Shown one piece after another: positions 1 through 18,982 of a stretch of 64,000 nucleotides of DNA (position 1 is its first letter; each line of letters begins with the position of its first letter). The stretch is from NCBI GenBank assembly GCA_019916065.1, contig CM034237.1, positions 45,033,084 through 45,097,083 on the forward strand, read 5' to 3'. The position numbers were made by a program, and so were the translations under genes. The notes beneath the pieces were generated by a model. The model had not been told where the DNA came from. It ran no database searches and was given only the letters and a program-made list of their open reading frames with translations. The stretch is from Vitellaria paradoxa (Eukaryota > Streptophyta > Magnoliopsida > Ericales > Sapotaceae).

Positions 1-2600
1 ATGGAAGTTAATAAAAAATGGAGGATGTTATATAAAAGTGAAAAGTGAAGGATATTAACTTTGCAATTATAAATAGAAAGGGAGGGTAATTATGGTATTT
101 AATGTATTTTGTATTAATTGATCTCTATTATAAGGCTAGTTTTGTAATTTTATAAGAGCGAAAAAAGAGTAAGGGGTGGGGAAAACTTTTGGAGAAGTAC
201 CAATCTCCTCATCAAGAAACACATCAATAAATATTTTATAATCTTTGAAAAGCCGAAAATGTAAATTTGGGTAAAAATAAACTCAGGAGTAAAATGATTA
301 TTTTATAACTTGAATTTGGATTGAATTAAAATTTGCTTAGTTATTAAATAATATGAAATAATATTTTTATTAGCCTTTCGAAAGCCCAAAAAATGAATTT
401 AAAAAAAAAACATAGGGGTAAAATTGTCATTTTACAGTTCAAGTTTGGATCTAGTTCAAAAATAAGGTCAATGGGTAAAATGGTCATTTTACAATCCATT
501 GGAGTAATTAAGAAAAAATTTTTACTACAAAGAAGCTGTTTGTTTTTTGTTTTTATTTTTTTCAATTCTTAGATCAAATTTGATTGTAATAAAATGACTA
601 TTCTATCACTTAAATTGTAGAATATCTTTTCTTACTTAATGGGAGAATGGTTATTCCCACGGAATAGCATTTCAATCTAATTTTTTGATACCAAATACGA
701 AAATAGGCTAAAGTGGGAACAAATTTCATTCTCACATACCAAACATAACCTTGAAATAAAAATCTTATATCTTTTGAATTTGAAAATCTTCATTTGCATT
801 GTTTATACTCTAAATTAAAGTAAAATCATGAATGGTATTAAATTTTTCAAGTGAAAGATAGTAAAAATCAAATAGAATTAGAAGTGTAAGTATAGATAGT
901 ATAAATTACAAATGTTATAAATGTAATTTTAAAGTTAATAAGAGTCAAACCGTTAGTTTTTATAATTTTTTAATATTTTCATTTCAATCTAAAATATAAG
1001 AGGTAAAAATGTAATTTTTAAAATTTATGTATATAAGTGATTTTTACTTTAAGTACAAAGAATAAAAAAAATAATTATCTCAAAAATAAATTTTTTAACC
1101 CGACAATTGTCGTTATTAATTTAGAGAATTATATGTGAAAAAATATATATTACCTTATGAAAAAAGTTATCATTAATAAATAGCATATTTATTAAGAAAT
1201 CGCGATCATTTTAAAATCATCATTCAAAATAACGTATTCACTTGAAGTTGTCTTCATCAATGACAACTACTATGTTTCAAACGACTTCTCCTCCTTTCGC
1301 TGTCCAGTTGTCCATTTCACTTTTTGTCAACTCTCAATTATCAATCGAACCAACTTTCTTTCAACTTATCAAAGTTACTCCCAGCTATCAATTAAGTCAT
1401 AGCCCTATCTGTATAGTGTGTTGTTGTCTGAGGTGCATTATTAGTCCCGTGAACTTCCTTTCGTTAGTTGCCCGAACTAACTCAAGGTTTGTCCTTTTCT
1501 ATAAATATGAATTTCCCTTGGTTGCATTTACTCACAAGTAACGTGACTTACACGCATCCAAACCCCAAGGGATTTGGTGAGTTGACTTAGGTTTGGGGGT
1601 TAGAGGTTTATCACCCCAAACTTTCAGATTTGAATCCTCTCCCTAACAACTCTTAGACCAGCTCACTAGACACAAAACGTAGTGAAATTGATAGGACGGA
1701 TCTCCTTGATTGGATGAAGCATATTCAGTTATTAGGTGTGGGTTTGAATCTCACCGTTGCGCGAGTGTGCAACTTACTGCTGCACATGTTGAGATGCTAG
1801 TATGTGCGACACAAATCAAAGATGATTCACTCCTTAAGAATTTGGACTGGAAAATAAATCTTTTCGGATCAAATATATATTATATATATGTATAATTTTT
1901 ACACACATCCAATTTTTAGAGTAAAGCTACACTTTCCCTTCTCTCCATGCACATTCCTTTAATTTGTTGAACTCCATCAAGTAATTTCTACCCAGGGTTA
2001 TTGATTTATTTATTTTTCTATTTTTCAGTTGCAACATATCAAAAAATGAAAAACAATACATTATTAACTTGAATTCGTAACTCTAATTGCATATGATATG
2101 TTGTTCACAGATCTCTTCGTTTCTGGTGGCTTGTGGCTGGATGGTAAAAGCTCTCTTGCCTCCTCATTGACCCGGTTCGGCACCCGAGGTGCTCTCCCCC
2201 CTCTTACTAATAAAAAAAAATCAATTCTTATTGTAATGGCTAACATTTTATTGTAATTATTATTATATTATTTTAAAAAATTTAATAAAAAATGGTTGCA
2301 AAAGCTGCAGTGAAATTTGAGAAGAGTAATATCACATTTAATATTAATTATGTGACACTGTGTTACGGGTCATTCAATAAAAATTAAAAAGTTTACAACA
2401 AAAATAAGTTTAAAAATTTTACCATTTCTACTGCAGTGATGCAAAGCCATTTATGGACGCCAGGATTGTAAACTCGCACCTATGGGAGTTGCTGGAGGTG
2501 AGAGACAAAATATATATATATATATAAATAAAAAATATTTTAAGATCTTTTAAAATGTAAATATAAAAGATTCTTTTGGATATTTAACTTTTAGTTTTAA
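1..2600. other. Intergenic AT-rich flank
   Basis: No coding sequence can be supported here. The stretch is AT-rich with short low-complexity runs. Around 640-770 there are short GGAATGG/ATTCCC-like motifs and the phrase 'accaaacataacc', which recall MITE ends, but I could not pair the termini. A tract near 1,550-1,800 has tRNA-B-box-like text ('gggtttgaatctcac') without a cloverleaf. Confidence 0.5.
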
Positions 2601-2626
2601 AGTAAAACTATTCAATTGTAGACTTA

Positions 2627-2758
2627 GGGAACCTGCGCAATGATAAAAAGTGAGATAAAGTAAAATAATTTATGAGTTCATAATTCGTACAATAGATAAA
2701 AAGTAATAATTTTAAAAAATTTTTAAAATTTTACCGTTTATCAGTGCACCAAATCACC
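2627..2758. mobile_element. Tourist/Harbinger-like MITE copy A
   Basis: A 132-bp AT-rich segment is flanked on both sides by TTA (2624-2626 and 2759-2761), the target duplication typical of PIF/Harbinger MITEs. Its interior (AAAAAGTGAGATAAAGT, then 'gagttcataattcgtac') closely matches the better preserved element at 30,998-31,144. The termini are only weakly inverted, so this copy is degenerate. Confidence 0.6.
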
Positions 2759-3103
2759 TTAATTTTCATCGGAAGTAAGAAATATAATTTTAATACAATT
2801 AAATTCAACAGTTGCCTATTATTTAATAATAAATAAAGAAATTTAAAATTAAACACGTACTGTGCTCTAGAGGGGCAAGTGTAATAATAAATTTTGAGAA
2901 AATATAAGAGAACCACATGCAGGAGTTGGATTCAATGAATTTCAAACCAAAAACAAACTCATTATTTTAATTAAAAAAAGAGTATTTGTTTTTTATTTTT
3001 TTAATCTAGTGAGATAACATGGCTCGTGTTTATTGGGGTCAAGTGCGCGGGAAGCATTTTTTGGGTGCCTGTCTTCGAAGGCAGTCTCCAGTCCCTCGGA
3101 GCA

Positions 3104-3380
3104 ATGGATGAATGTTCATCAGTTGAGCAACTCTGTCAACAAGTGAGTGAGTTGCGGTCCCTCCAAGAACTCCCAATTCATTTATACGAACCGTTGATTT
3201 TCTATTCACTGATTGTCACAATCGAATTCTTCGACTGTGTTTTCACTTTTTGCTTTATAATTTTGGCAGTTGATTTCTTCTGCGGTTCAAAGATGTCGCA
3301 TGTCCGAAAATCTCTGCAGACTTTCAGTTGTTGCCAAATACTCTCCGCTGTCTGATCCCCCTCTTGTTCGAATCTCAGGC

Positions 3381-3417
<37 letters not shown>

Positions 3418-4429
3418 ATATATATATATACATATGCACATACATATTAATATATGTGCAAGAATATAATATCTGAGTGTCTATAAGGTTTCATAATCTA
3501 CTTATATTGGTTATTTGTTTTGATTTTGCTTCTAATTGCTGTGATTTCTGGTCTCCGAACTACTTCGTCGCCGTTTTAATTTGGTAAGATGTTGACGGTG
3601 TAAAAGAGGCCCATTACATTGCTCTGAGTGCTTAAACAACCGGAAGAAGTGTCCTCAACTCTTTTTGTCCACCTTCTTAGAGGATTTCCTCTGACAAATT
3701 TTTGTGCGTGAGGATTTTGTAGCATTGGTATCAATTTAATTTTCTGGCCTGGAAAGAATTTGAACTTTTACACAGAAAAATTGAAATTGTGTTGGTATTT
3801 AGTAATTCTGGTTTTTTATGACATCATGAGATTGTTTTTGCCTTTACTGTAACCAGTTTCCGACACGGGAGTTGGGAGCTGCTTGGAGGAGTTTCAGAGC
3901 TTGATATTCACGATGGATCCCATTTCAGCTGAAATATGGGGTAATATCGTCTCCTTAATTATTTTTAAATTTTGTTCCAATGTTCGTGTTAAAGAAAATG
4001 TAAGGGAGGTAGGGAACTCACTGTAGCTTGAATTTGATTTCAATATTTAGTGCCTATTTGTGATGTCAATGCAAATAGATAGTTGGGAGGAGCTATGCCT
4101 TACACCTTCGAACTAAAATGGAATTAGAAAATTGCTCACTTAAATGCTTGGTGTTTAGGGGAATCAGAATTGGAAATCGAGTTGGCTTCTCTTTATTTGA
4201 TAAGTAACATAATCTAGTTCATAGAAATGTCATGCTTATTTGGAAGTTGGAACCAAAATAAATTAAATTCATTCTATATCTCCTAATATATAATGAAAAT
4301 ATTTATTTTCCTGTGCCATTTGCTTAGAATATCACAAAAACTTTCCTCAATTATTTGAGAAAACACCTAATTCAAAACTTACTGTTAGAAGTAATGCAAG
4401 TTCATCCATGATGGTAACTCAGTGATACA

Positions 4430-4471
<42 letters not shown>

Positions 4472-7400
4472 GCCCGGTCCCACCCCTCCCCCCCCCCCCA
4501 ACACACACGGCAGAAATCCTATTACAAAATGGAGCTTTTCCCCGCTCCCACATTTTTTTTTCATGCACTATCAAACAATTGTTTAATTTTCATTGGAATA
4601 TCCCACTGATTTAATGGTTGGTAATTTATGAGGAAGCAGGTAGTCATGGAAAGTAGGTAAATTAATCAGGTACCAACTATTAGGAAGGCTTGCTTACTCA
4701 GACGTTCTGCATGTGGATATATGATCAGATGATGTATTAATGGAATCATTGATTTCTTATATACCAACTGAATTCAATTTCTAGGAAAGCATTTTCATGG
4801 TATCATTTGACAGCCTCTTTGATGTGTTGCTTTACCATCATTGCAGATGGAATGATTTCTCTTGCAACTACAGGTAAGTTTCATTCTTTTGGAATTATTG
4901 TTCTTTGAATTGATGTAACATTCTTGCATTTAGACTTACAAATTTGTCAAGTAATAAGAATAAGCTTCTTTCACTGGAAGACAAGTGGCATTGTTTCGTT
5001 ACATTATTTTTGTTACACAATTCAAAGTTGTGCACAATATAAGCTTTGTAGTTAAAGATTCTGCACTTTTTCTTGTGTTTTCATTGTAGCAATATATTAT
5101 TCTGACTCTTCATTACCTTTATAGCTCATATACTTGAAACGACCTATGATTTGATAAATAAGAATTGTTGGTCATTTTATTCTAGCAGTTGTACATGTTG
5201 AAAGAAAGTATGGATAATGGTGTCCATTTGTGTAATTCCTTGAAGTTTTGCGTGGACTAGATTGTAATGCTTTTTCAGTGACTGAAACTATGTAAGTTTA
5301 CAGGTGAAAGACAATTGTGATTGATGATAAAAGTGAAAAATATTGTTTATACAAATATAAACCAGATTGATTGATGGCTATTCCAAAACTAATAAGAAAT
5401 AGCTTTGGCAAATTAGGGATGCAAAATGGTAGCAGTCAAAGCTGCTGTCTATGACTCTATAGTTCCTTTGAGATGTGATCTTAACCTAGCTAAATATTTT
5501 TTTCCCATCTTTTATTCCTAACTCACAGAGGCCTTATATCTAAATTCTCTATGACTTTTTAGCTTCTTTTTTAGCCAATTTGTACGTTCGTATGCTCCTT
5601 TGTTCTTACACTTAGGCAAATTCCTATAGCACTTCCTTCTAGCCTTAATTGCCACTTGTACCTCCTCATTCTGCCACCAAATCTCCTTTGGGGATGATCC
5701 TTTTCCCTTAATAAATATAGTCATTTTATTCCACATGGTATTTACGTTATTATCTAAATTCCATTTCTCTTCTTTAAGCATTTTATCCTTAAAGTTTTCT
5801 TGTTTTTCTCCTTTTAGGTTCCACTACCTAGTTCTTGAAAACGTATTTTCTTTATTCCTTCTCTTCCACTTCTTAATACGAACATGTAATATTATTAATC
5901 TATGTTGTGTAGTTAGATTCTCTCTTGATATTACTTTACAATCTTTACATAAAGCACGATCAATCTTTCTAATAAGAAAAAATTTTTTTTGACTATTATT
6001 ATATCTACTTTTAAAGGTTATTGAGTATCTCTCTTTTAAAACAAGTATTTGCTATTATTAAGTCATACAGTGTAGCAAACTCTAACATTGATTTATCTCC
6101 TCCATTTCTATCTTGAAATCCATAATCCTTGTGCACCTTCAATCCAAATTAACAATAATAAATATTGTGTAGCTTAAAAGTCAAATGAAAAAAAAAAATC
6201 ACATAGTAATTACATTTCATCCAAAATGGTAACTAAAACCTCATCTCCTTGTTCCATGAATCTATAAACTAAAATATCGTTACTTTTCATCAAATCATCC
6301 AAATTTCGTTACTTTTATTTAATGAATTAATTCAAGAACAATCCCCACCATGTCCAAAATGAATTCATGATGTATCCAAGCTTTGTCAAAAAAAAAAAAA
6401 AAAAAAAAAAAATCGATATGGAAAAATGCATTGTGTCCCGTGTCCTTCCCTGTGAATCCAACTTGCAAATGGCACCCTTGATGATGAGTCTTTGCTTTCT
6501 ATGACGAAACTAATAGTTCAAATAATTAAAGAATTCTTAATTATTGATCATAGTTTAGAAGTTTAATAATGGGCTAACCATCTAAAGTATTAGTTTTGAA
6601 TAAAAAAAAAAATATCCCCAATTTTTAGTTTCTCTTTTCCCCTTTCATCCCGGTCAGTGCGATTTTTCTATTTTCATCTTTCTCCACCTTTTTTGTATCA
6701 CAGGTATTACTGATGTTGATATATCATTATCATCTGAATCTAAAAGAAATTGTTTCCACGAGAAGGCTGACAAAGCTACCTTCAAGCTCTAAGAATGGTT
6801 CAAAATTCAGGCATGCAATTTGTCGCACTTCTTCATAGTCATTTATTTGTAAACTATTTAATCACCACTTGATTAATTATTTTATTTTATTATTATTATT
6901 TTTTGCAGTGGAACTGAAGTAAGTCTCTCCATATTTGGTAGTAATGATGGCTTACTAGCAAAGCTCACTTACTTTCTTAAGAAGGTAATCTGTTTCATTC
7001 CCGTTCAAGGTCAAAAACTTCTGCTCTTGCTTTTTCTTGAAGGATGTTGATTGCTGATTTCTCTCATCTATTCTCTCTTTTAGTTACTCTGGTTTCTTGC
7101 TTGTGTTTGTTTTTTGCAGATGCTCATTCTAAAGATTCCTGTAAGTTCAATTTACTATTTTCACTATTTTACAGTTTGAGGTGTTTTTTGGTTACGTTTT
7201 TTGGAAATGGTGAAAGCATCAAGGTTTCTGACATAATAATACTAATAAAAAACCCTTTTTACATGGGTTGAAAATCCTTCCTACCTTCTGCTTTCACTAA
7301 TGTTTACCTGCTTTCATTTGGCTGATAGTTAAGTCTAGTGACAAAAATTGATAATACCAAATGGAATCGTAATTTATAATTTCTCTTAGATTTGTTATTC

Positions 7401-10400
7401 CCTGACACACGAACCAGTCAACCTATAAAAACAAAAAAAAAAAAAAATTTCTAAGCAGGTCTCTTCAAAATTTGACAAACAACGCTGATATGGATGGCAT
7501 CTATTGATCTCCACGGAGCAGTACATTTTGTGTTCAAGTCATATGTGCGAGTGCAATGATTTCAATTAAGTAACTTGTCAAAAAAAAAAAAAAATTGTTT
7601 CAATTAAGTAGCATGGCATTACCTCTCCAAATAACTTTGAACATATTGCTCAGAGAGTACATCATCTAACCGACCCAAACTGGGCCAGTAGTTTTATCTC
7701 TTCAAACTTAGGGAATTCCTTGAGTGAACATTTGATGTTCTAGCCATATGTGCAAGTGCAAATGTTTCAGTTAAGTAGCATGGCACCTCTCCAAATGACC
7801 CTAATATTTCTGATACAGATACAAGTTCAAATATGATGTTCAGATAGTACGTCATCATTCTTTTCTGGTGCATTTTATATTATAAATTTAACCATGGTTC
7901 ATGTTGAGTAAAGCTGCAATAGAGAGCATATTAGCAGTCCCCAAGGTGACGAGTGAGGTATATCAGATTGGCTCCTTATTGTTAACGAACTACGGTAGAG
8001 TTTATTTATTTATTTATTTTTTTTGAAACTCTACAGTAGAGTTTAATTAAATTAGTACTTCTACTTGGTTTTTCTGGCAAGTCATCTGATATTTGTTTTC
8101 CACAATTACAACTCTTTATTGTCCTACTCTCTCATATTATCAGTTTTTTTTTGGGGGGGGGGGATGTGGAAATTGACGCTGACCTAGCTGATCATTTCTG
8201 ATTATTGTCCAGAATGTTGCAATTGAAATGGTGGTTGAACGCAATGACATTTCTGGACCACAATGTGAAAATATAGTTCCACCAATTGAATGCATTGCTT
8301 TAACTTCTGCTGCATCAAATATTGAACGTCTTAAGTCAGGCCTTGAGGATTATGTTTTCAAGCATGGGAACAGTTTAAATGATATTTGTCACTCTTGCTT
8401 CTCCAATGGGTTAGTGTTAGTGGATTCATATCAGCTTCCTGTTAATTTTGTTGAACTTGTATTTATTTAGAGCTGGACCTCGTAGAGTCAATCACAGCGC
8501 TCTAGTTGCACCACTAGTTGGTGATATAAAATACAATTATGCCACCAAAGCACCTCTAAAATAAAATAGTGGTATGTTATATGATTATGTTCAATTTCAA
8601 ATCACCATGAGTCCAAGTTTCAACATTTATACTGAAACTTACAATGGAATTCCAGGAGCAAACTGTGTTTAATGTTGTTCATTGTTTCTTTTACAATGAA
8701 CTCCTTTTTGTTCATACTAAATGGACTTGATTATACACAGTAGCTTATCCATTACACAATGCATACTTTAACGTGTAGAAATTCAATCATTTCTGTACAT
8801 AACCCTTACTTAGAAGTCTTTAAACTTACTGGATTCTCTTTGGCTAATGTCAGGGTGCATCTAAAGGTTGGAAGTGGAGTAGCTTTCTCCACAGAAAGCC
8901 ACAGAAATAATGGGCAGGTGATGGAAGCTGTGATTATTATTAGTGAACTGTCAAAACCAACCTCTCCCTCCTGCTTGAGGACATTTGACGCAAAACAGAG
9001 GTTTGCATTGTGCTATCAATACATTGCTGGATTTGATTTATTTCTAATTCACTCTCCCTAGGGAAAATGTCTAGTTTATTTTGTTTAATTTGTTGCAATA
9101 TTTATGTGATTGCTCATAATAACTGCATTGAGAATGTGATTCTTGGTTTTATAATATAACTACCAATTGGCATGGCTACATTACACCACTGAATTACTAG
9201 AAGCAGAAGGAAATTTAAGTTTTCCAACTCTGCGTCATAGTTATATTGCTGTCCACATCAATTTGTTGCTATCTTTTCATGTATATAGGGCCATATTTGA
9301 ATGCTTAGAGAAAGAGAGACGTGTAGAGTCTCTTGAGGTAAGATTTTAACGTATTATATAAATTCTTTAGGCCTTTAGTGGTATTTGATTGTTTGCAATG
9401 ATGTTCTTTATTGACTCAAGTGAAAGTAGGGGCATTCAAAAGGGACAAATTTTTGCGGCTCATATTTCAAATCGCGGCGTGGAAAACTCGTTTTTTTTGG
9501 GGATCCAGGATTCTAATAAGTGGAGGCAAAAGTTACCTATAATTGATTGACTGAAAGGAAAATAAAATATTTATATAAATAGTTTTTAAGGTATTTATGG
9601 TAATGCAATAAAATTTGTGGGATAATTTGGAAAATTTCAAAATTATTTTAATCTATGTAATGGACTATTTTTGCTCATGGGCACCGCAATGGGGGAAGTA
9701 CTGGGGAATTTCTTGTTTAGCTGGAAAACATACAAGGGTTTTTAAGTGTAATTTCCCAGTGAGTGAGAGCAATTGCCCCTATTGAGCTCAATGTAGGTCC
9801 ACCATTAGGTGAAGGATATTTTGAAAGCAGCTTTTGTTTATTTATTTATTTTTTTAGGTAAGTAATTTGAAAAAAAGCTTTGGTCAAGCTATCAATAAAT
9901 TATGCATTATTATATTATAAAAATGAAATTTTGCGTGGTTATATGCCTAGGTTGGTTTGCCTTTATGTACGTCTACACTAAAGTTGTTTGGTACTAAAGT
10001 TGGAACATTATAAAGGTGAATGCTCTCCTGGAACGGTGGTTGTTTGGTATTACAGTTGGAACATGATGAAGGTGAATGCCCTCCTGGAATGGTTGGGATC
10101 CTAATTGTTTGTTTGTGACTGAACATGCACCAGCAGTAGGAAACCTTTAATCTTAAAAAGAAAAATGACAGAGAAATAAAAACTAAGTGAGAAACGAGGG
10201 TGTTCATACTGCCTCTGAATGTGTTCCCAAACTATTTAGCAAGGTTGGGAGAATATTTATGCAGTCATCATCATTTCTGGACTTGTTGTTTTGTAATGTT
10301 TACCAAAGCCTGAGTTGTCGACTTTGGCTATTTATCCCGAGGCAACAGTTTGGCCAAATCTTCTTCCTGTTGGTTGCTTTTGATTTCAGTTTCATATTTG

Positions 10401-12249
10401 GCGTGAAAGCATATTTGTCCTGGGGTCTGAGCAGCAGTTCTTGCCTCTTTTTGGTTCTGCTTTTGGTCTCATACTCCCCAAATCTATGAAGCAAATTGTA
10501 AATACTTTTGTTCCTAATTGATCTACTATTGGAATCTTCTTTTAACTTGACATGTACTGATATCTAATCTTGACTCTTAAGGCATTCCGAGTATTCTGAG
10601 TAAGCTCTTGCATTTATCCCCCCCTCAAAATGGCGCATGTGGGTGAAAAATTGTCTAACACATGCTGTTGGCTTGAAACAAATGGACCTGGTTCATGACA
10701 TAAATGTTGAACCTAGTTTTGAGATCAAAGATAATACCGTTATTTTGCCTTGACGTGTTTTGCTTACAAATAGAAAAGGAAAATGGGAACAAAAGGACAC
10801 CAATATTATTATTTGCGCTTTTGCTTGTATTTATTTGTTTTGCTATGGTTTATAATGCTATATTTTGATGATCTATACATCCTATTTTTCCAGGTTTTAT
10901 ATTTCAAGGACTTCTCACCTTGTTCAATTTCCCAGCCATCTCTAAACGGATTGACAAGCATCAATTGGAAAACTTATGGATTGACTTTGAGAAGTATTGG
11001 AGATCAAGATGGCAATGCATTGTTAGAGTGGGAAAACTTGCCACCAAATGCCCATATTGATATTGCCCTCCACTGTTATCATCAGCAATATCCATCATTG
11101 TCTTTTAGGCATCAATTTTTGATATTGCATGAGAGATTCTCCTAATTTACTTGCATCCTTTTGGTTGTAGTTATTACTTTTCTACCCTTTGGTACATACA
11201 TTGTCTTGTCCATCTCTTAACTTGCTGCCAAGGTCCGGTGCCATCAGCCATGCAAAGAGACTAACCTTGATCGGACTCTGACCAGAAAAGCTATTAAGCA
11301 TGCATTGGATGATTTGAAGGAGAAAAACGCAGGAGCTCTTCTCAGTGCAAATGCTCTCAAGGCATCTCTCTCTCTCTCTCTCTTCACATGTTCAGTTAAA
11401 CTGAAACATTTTCATTGTGAGGCTCAAACTATGAAAAGGTTTCAGTGGGTTCTGTTAAACAGGATTTTCCAAGAACACATGGCATTAGTTTTTTCCCCTA
11501 GTTAAAACTGAACCGAAACTAAAAACCAAACTGAACTGAATATTTTTAGTGCATTTGTTCGGTTCTTTAATTAATTTAAACTTTTATTCTTAAAATATTT
11601 TGGTTTTTGGTTTTTTAAATTTAAATTTTGGTTAAGACTGAAAATTAAGTTTTAAGGACACATTTTCTATCATTTATTGTTTGATTAAGATAATGTGATA
11701 TGAAATAAGGAATTAGCAATTTCAACATTAAATTTGGTTAAACTGAAAACCAAAAGCCAAACTTTGGTTCTTTACTGAAAAAAATTCAGTTCGTTCGGTT
11801 TAGTAACAGAAAACCAAATGCTCACCCCTGCATGGTACCCTGTCATCATTAGTTGAGGCGCCACTTAATTTGTTAAGAAAGGTTGATCTTTCAGAACTTT
11901 TCCATCCTTGCGATGAGGTTGAATTTGCTGTCCTGATTCACAGATTTGCAGTTATGCCCCCGAGCTTGCCAGAACAATGGCTGGCTTGATCTTGTCTTCC
12001 AACGACTTGGACTTCCAAGGAGAATGCCTTTCTCTTCTTGGGTTACAGCCTCAACAAATCAGAAGAAAATCTGTTGAAGACTGCATCAATGCAAAGATAA
12101 TTTCAGCCATAGAGATGAATGACAGAAAGCCTCAAAGAAGCAAAGAAGCTGCACCTTTTCTTTTTGAATATGACTCCTTGCAAGAGCCAGATGCCCGAGA
12201 TGAGGAATATGAAGAAGGTGAGGAAGCTTTTAGTTATTTGGACCTATAG
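3104..12249 (+). CDS. MTOPVIB: Meiotic topoisomerase VI subunit B-like (MTOPVIB)
   Basis: This is the plant B-like subunit that works with SPO11-1/SPO11-2 to make meiotic DNA double-strand breaks. My exons are 3104-3142, 3270-3378, 3857-3940, 4847-4873, 6704-6810, 6909-6984, 7120-7140, 8213-8409, 8854-9000, 9289-9337, 10894 to about 11100, 11233-11361 and 11944-12249, or roughly 500 codons. Exons 2-3 join to give a degenerate GHKL motif (VSDTGVG), followed by [10 protein letters not shown] and [14 protein letters not shown]. The C-terminal exon starts [20 protein letters not shown] and ends in an acidic tail before TAG. The start ATG at 3104 is chosen because it runs in frame into exon 2. Three introns seem to use GC donors. 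Exon 5 needs one base removed near 6715-6720 to stay in frame, and the exon 11 donor is unresolved. Family assignment rests on remembered plant homologues and on the VPS34 neighbour. Confidence 0.78.
3383..3413 (+). repeat. (CT)n microsatellite
   Basis: An uninterrupted CT dinucleotide run begins just inside the MTOPVIB intron that appears to have a GC donor. It is followed by an (AT)n tract. A second, similar CT tract lies in a later intron at about 4433-4469. Confidence 0.9.
4433..4469 (+). repeat. (CT)n microsatellite in MTOPVIB intron
   Basis: A long CT dinucleotide run is followed by a C-rich patch and a short ACAC run. It is intronic and non-coding. Confidence 0.9.
5515..6110 (-). mobile_element. 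RTE-type LINE fragment in MTOPVIB intron
   Basis: On the minus strand, broken frames read like the linker between endonuclease and reverse transcriptase of plant RTE LINEs. They include [31 protein letters not shown], then NTMWNKM and [20 protein letters not shown], where the WW-NEEVQ-AI-K pattern is family-typical. Stops and frame changes interrupt it. No RT catalytic region is present, so it is a dead internal fragment inside the 1.8 kb intron between exons 4 and 5. Confidence 0.75.
9984..10092 (+). repeat. Two-copy tandem duplication, period about 54 bp
   Basis: The segment starting 'ttgtttggtactaaagttgg' is followed directly by a near-identical copy starting 'ttgtttggtattacagttgg'. Both end in 'ctcctggaa(c/t)ggt'. 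It lies inside the 1.56 kb MTOPVIB intron between exons 10 and 11. Confidence 0.8.
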
Positions 12250-13450
12250 AACAATATATGTATATCTTCTCCTCAGTTAGGGGTGCAAGTGCAACGCTTT
12301 CGAGTCAAATTTGCTGGCTTTTACGGATGGAGGGTTGAAGATTCAAAATCGGAATTGATGGACGATTGAGCTTATGCCTTTTTTTTTTTTAATAAAAACG
12401 GTGTAAGCTTATGCTTTCTCTCACTATCATTGATATTATATTTGTATTTTGCTTACATTACGAAATCTTGTCTGATTTGCCTAATCCCCAAGTTAATCAA
12501 TCAAGATCTGATTAGTCTGTGAATTGCTCTTTCTTGAAATTGTTGAAATTTTAATTTCACGTCATTTTTGTTTTTGTGCCTTCTTTTTATTTTTTATTCT
12601 TTTCTGAAGGTCAGGTAACGTGAGGAAATGCTCTTTACCGAATGTAGCCAAATCTGCCTACGGATTCGGTGATTCTCTTTCTCTGACCCAAGGCTTCAGT
12701 GGCCTTGCAATGAATGGGAAGAAAAAGAAAATACAACCGCCTTAATTAGTAATTCACAAATCTTATTTCGAACTAACGTTAGAGAGGCAAATAATACTAT
12801 AAATTTATTAAAAAAAATTATTGGAATTGTGGAGAAAATTTGAGTTCTAACCGAACTGGGTTTGAAGTAACGCACGTACGCATGCAAGAGGACTTACTAG
12901 ATCTGAAATTTTCTAGTGCCAGGATGGGAAACAATTAATCAAAAACCCATGAAAAAATAAAACAGATCGGCATAAATTTCACGTAACAAACTCGTTCGTG
13001 AACCGTAGGAGATTATGGCGTAGCCAGCCAAACAATTGGACCGAAAACATTGAATATTTTATCTTGTCTAACGATTTTATTTTTGAATTCAGAACTACAA
13101 TGATTTTAACAGAACCAGACCAATAAAAAAAAAAAAAAAGAGTCGAGTATTTTCAACGCCTGACGATCCTGTAACCATTACCAACACTTGCACTCTCTTT
13201 GCCCCAGAAGGCTTCACATCTGTTCATGAATGTAACTTACCCTATTGCATGGCCTGCAACTGCCCAGTCTCCTCATTTACGTACCTTTCATTTTCTCATT
13301 GTTTTCAAAAGTACATGAAAAATAATCACTGCTTCCATTTCTGGTCCGCTGTTCAGGACAAACTACTGTTTGATCTTTGATACATTTACGATGGAAAACA
13401 TAAACAAAACCATAATGTGTATTTAACTATCTCAAAAAGGATGTCACCAC
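12250..13450. other. Intergenic region between convergent MTOPVIB and ARF1
   Basis: This holds the MTOPVIB 3' UTR (first few hundred bases) and, at its far end, probably the ARF1 3' end on the other strand. No reading frame resembles a protein. A short poly(A) tract lies at about 13,124-13,139. Confidence 0.5.
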
Positions 13451-13707
13451 CAAATCAATTTCAGTACAAATATAAGCAGCAGCATTACATTTGAACCTAA
13501 ACAACATAATGAGTACTATATCCCACCAACCATTCTAATAGGCATAACCATTGCGAAATCCTAAACGGAAAGTGAAAACCCCTTCTCAAAAATGAAATCC
13601 ATAACCACACATCGTCTGCCAGAGGGAAAGGAGGAAGAAGGAAAATGAGACTAGATAAAGACCACCCTGCATCCAGGATCACCCCACAAGAATGCCCCGC
13701 ACTGCCT

Positions 13708-18982
<5,275 letters not shown>

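Noticed and set aside
1735..1765. tRNA-like B-box text (gggtttgaatctcac)
   Set aside because: No acceptor stem, anticodon arm or A box at the right spacing; at most a SINE-like relic.
3019..3113. An earlier ATG (MARVYWGQ...) upstream of MTOPVIB
   Set aside because: Its frame ends at 3,111-3,113 and does not connect with exon 2; the ATG at 3,104 does.
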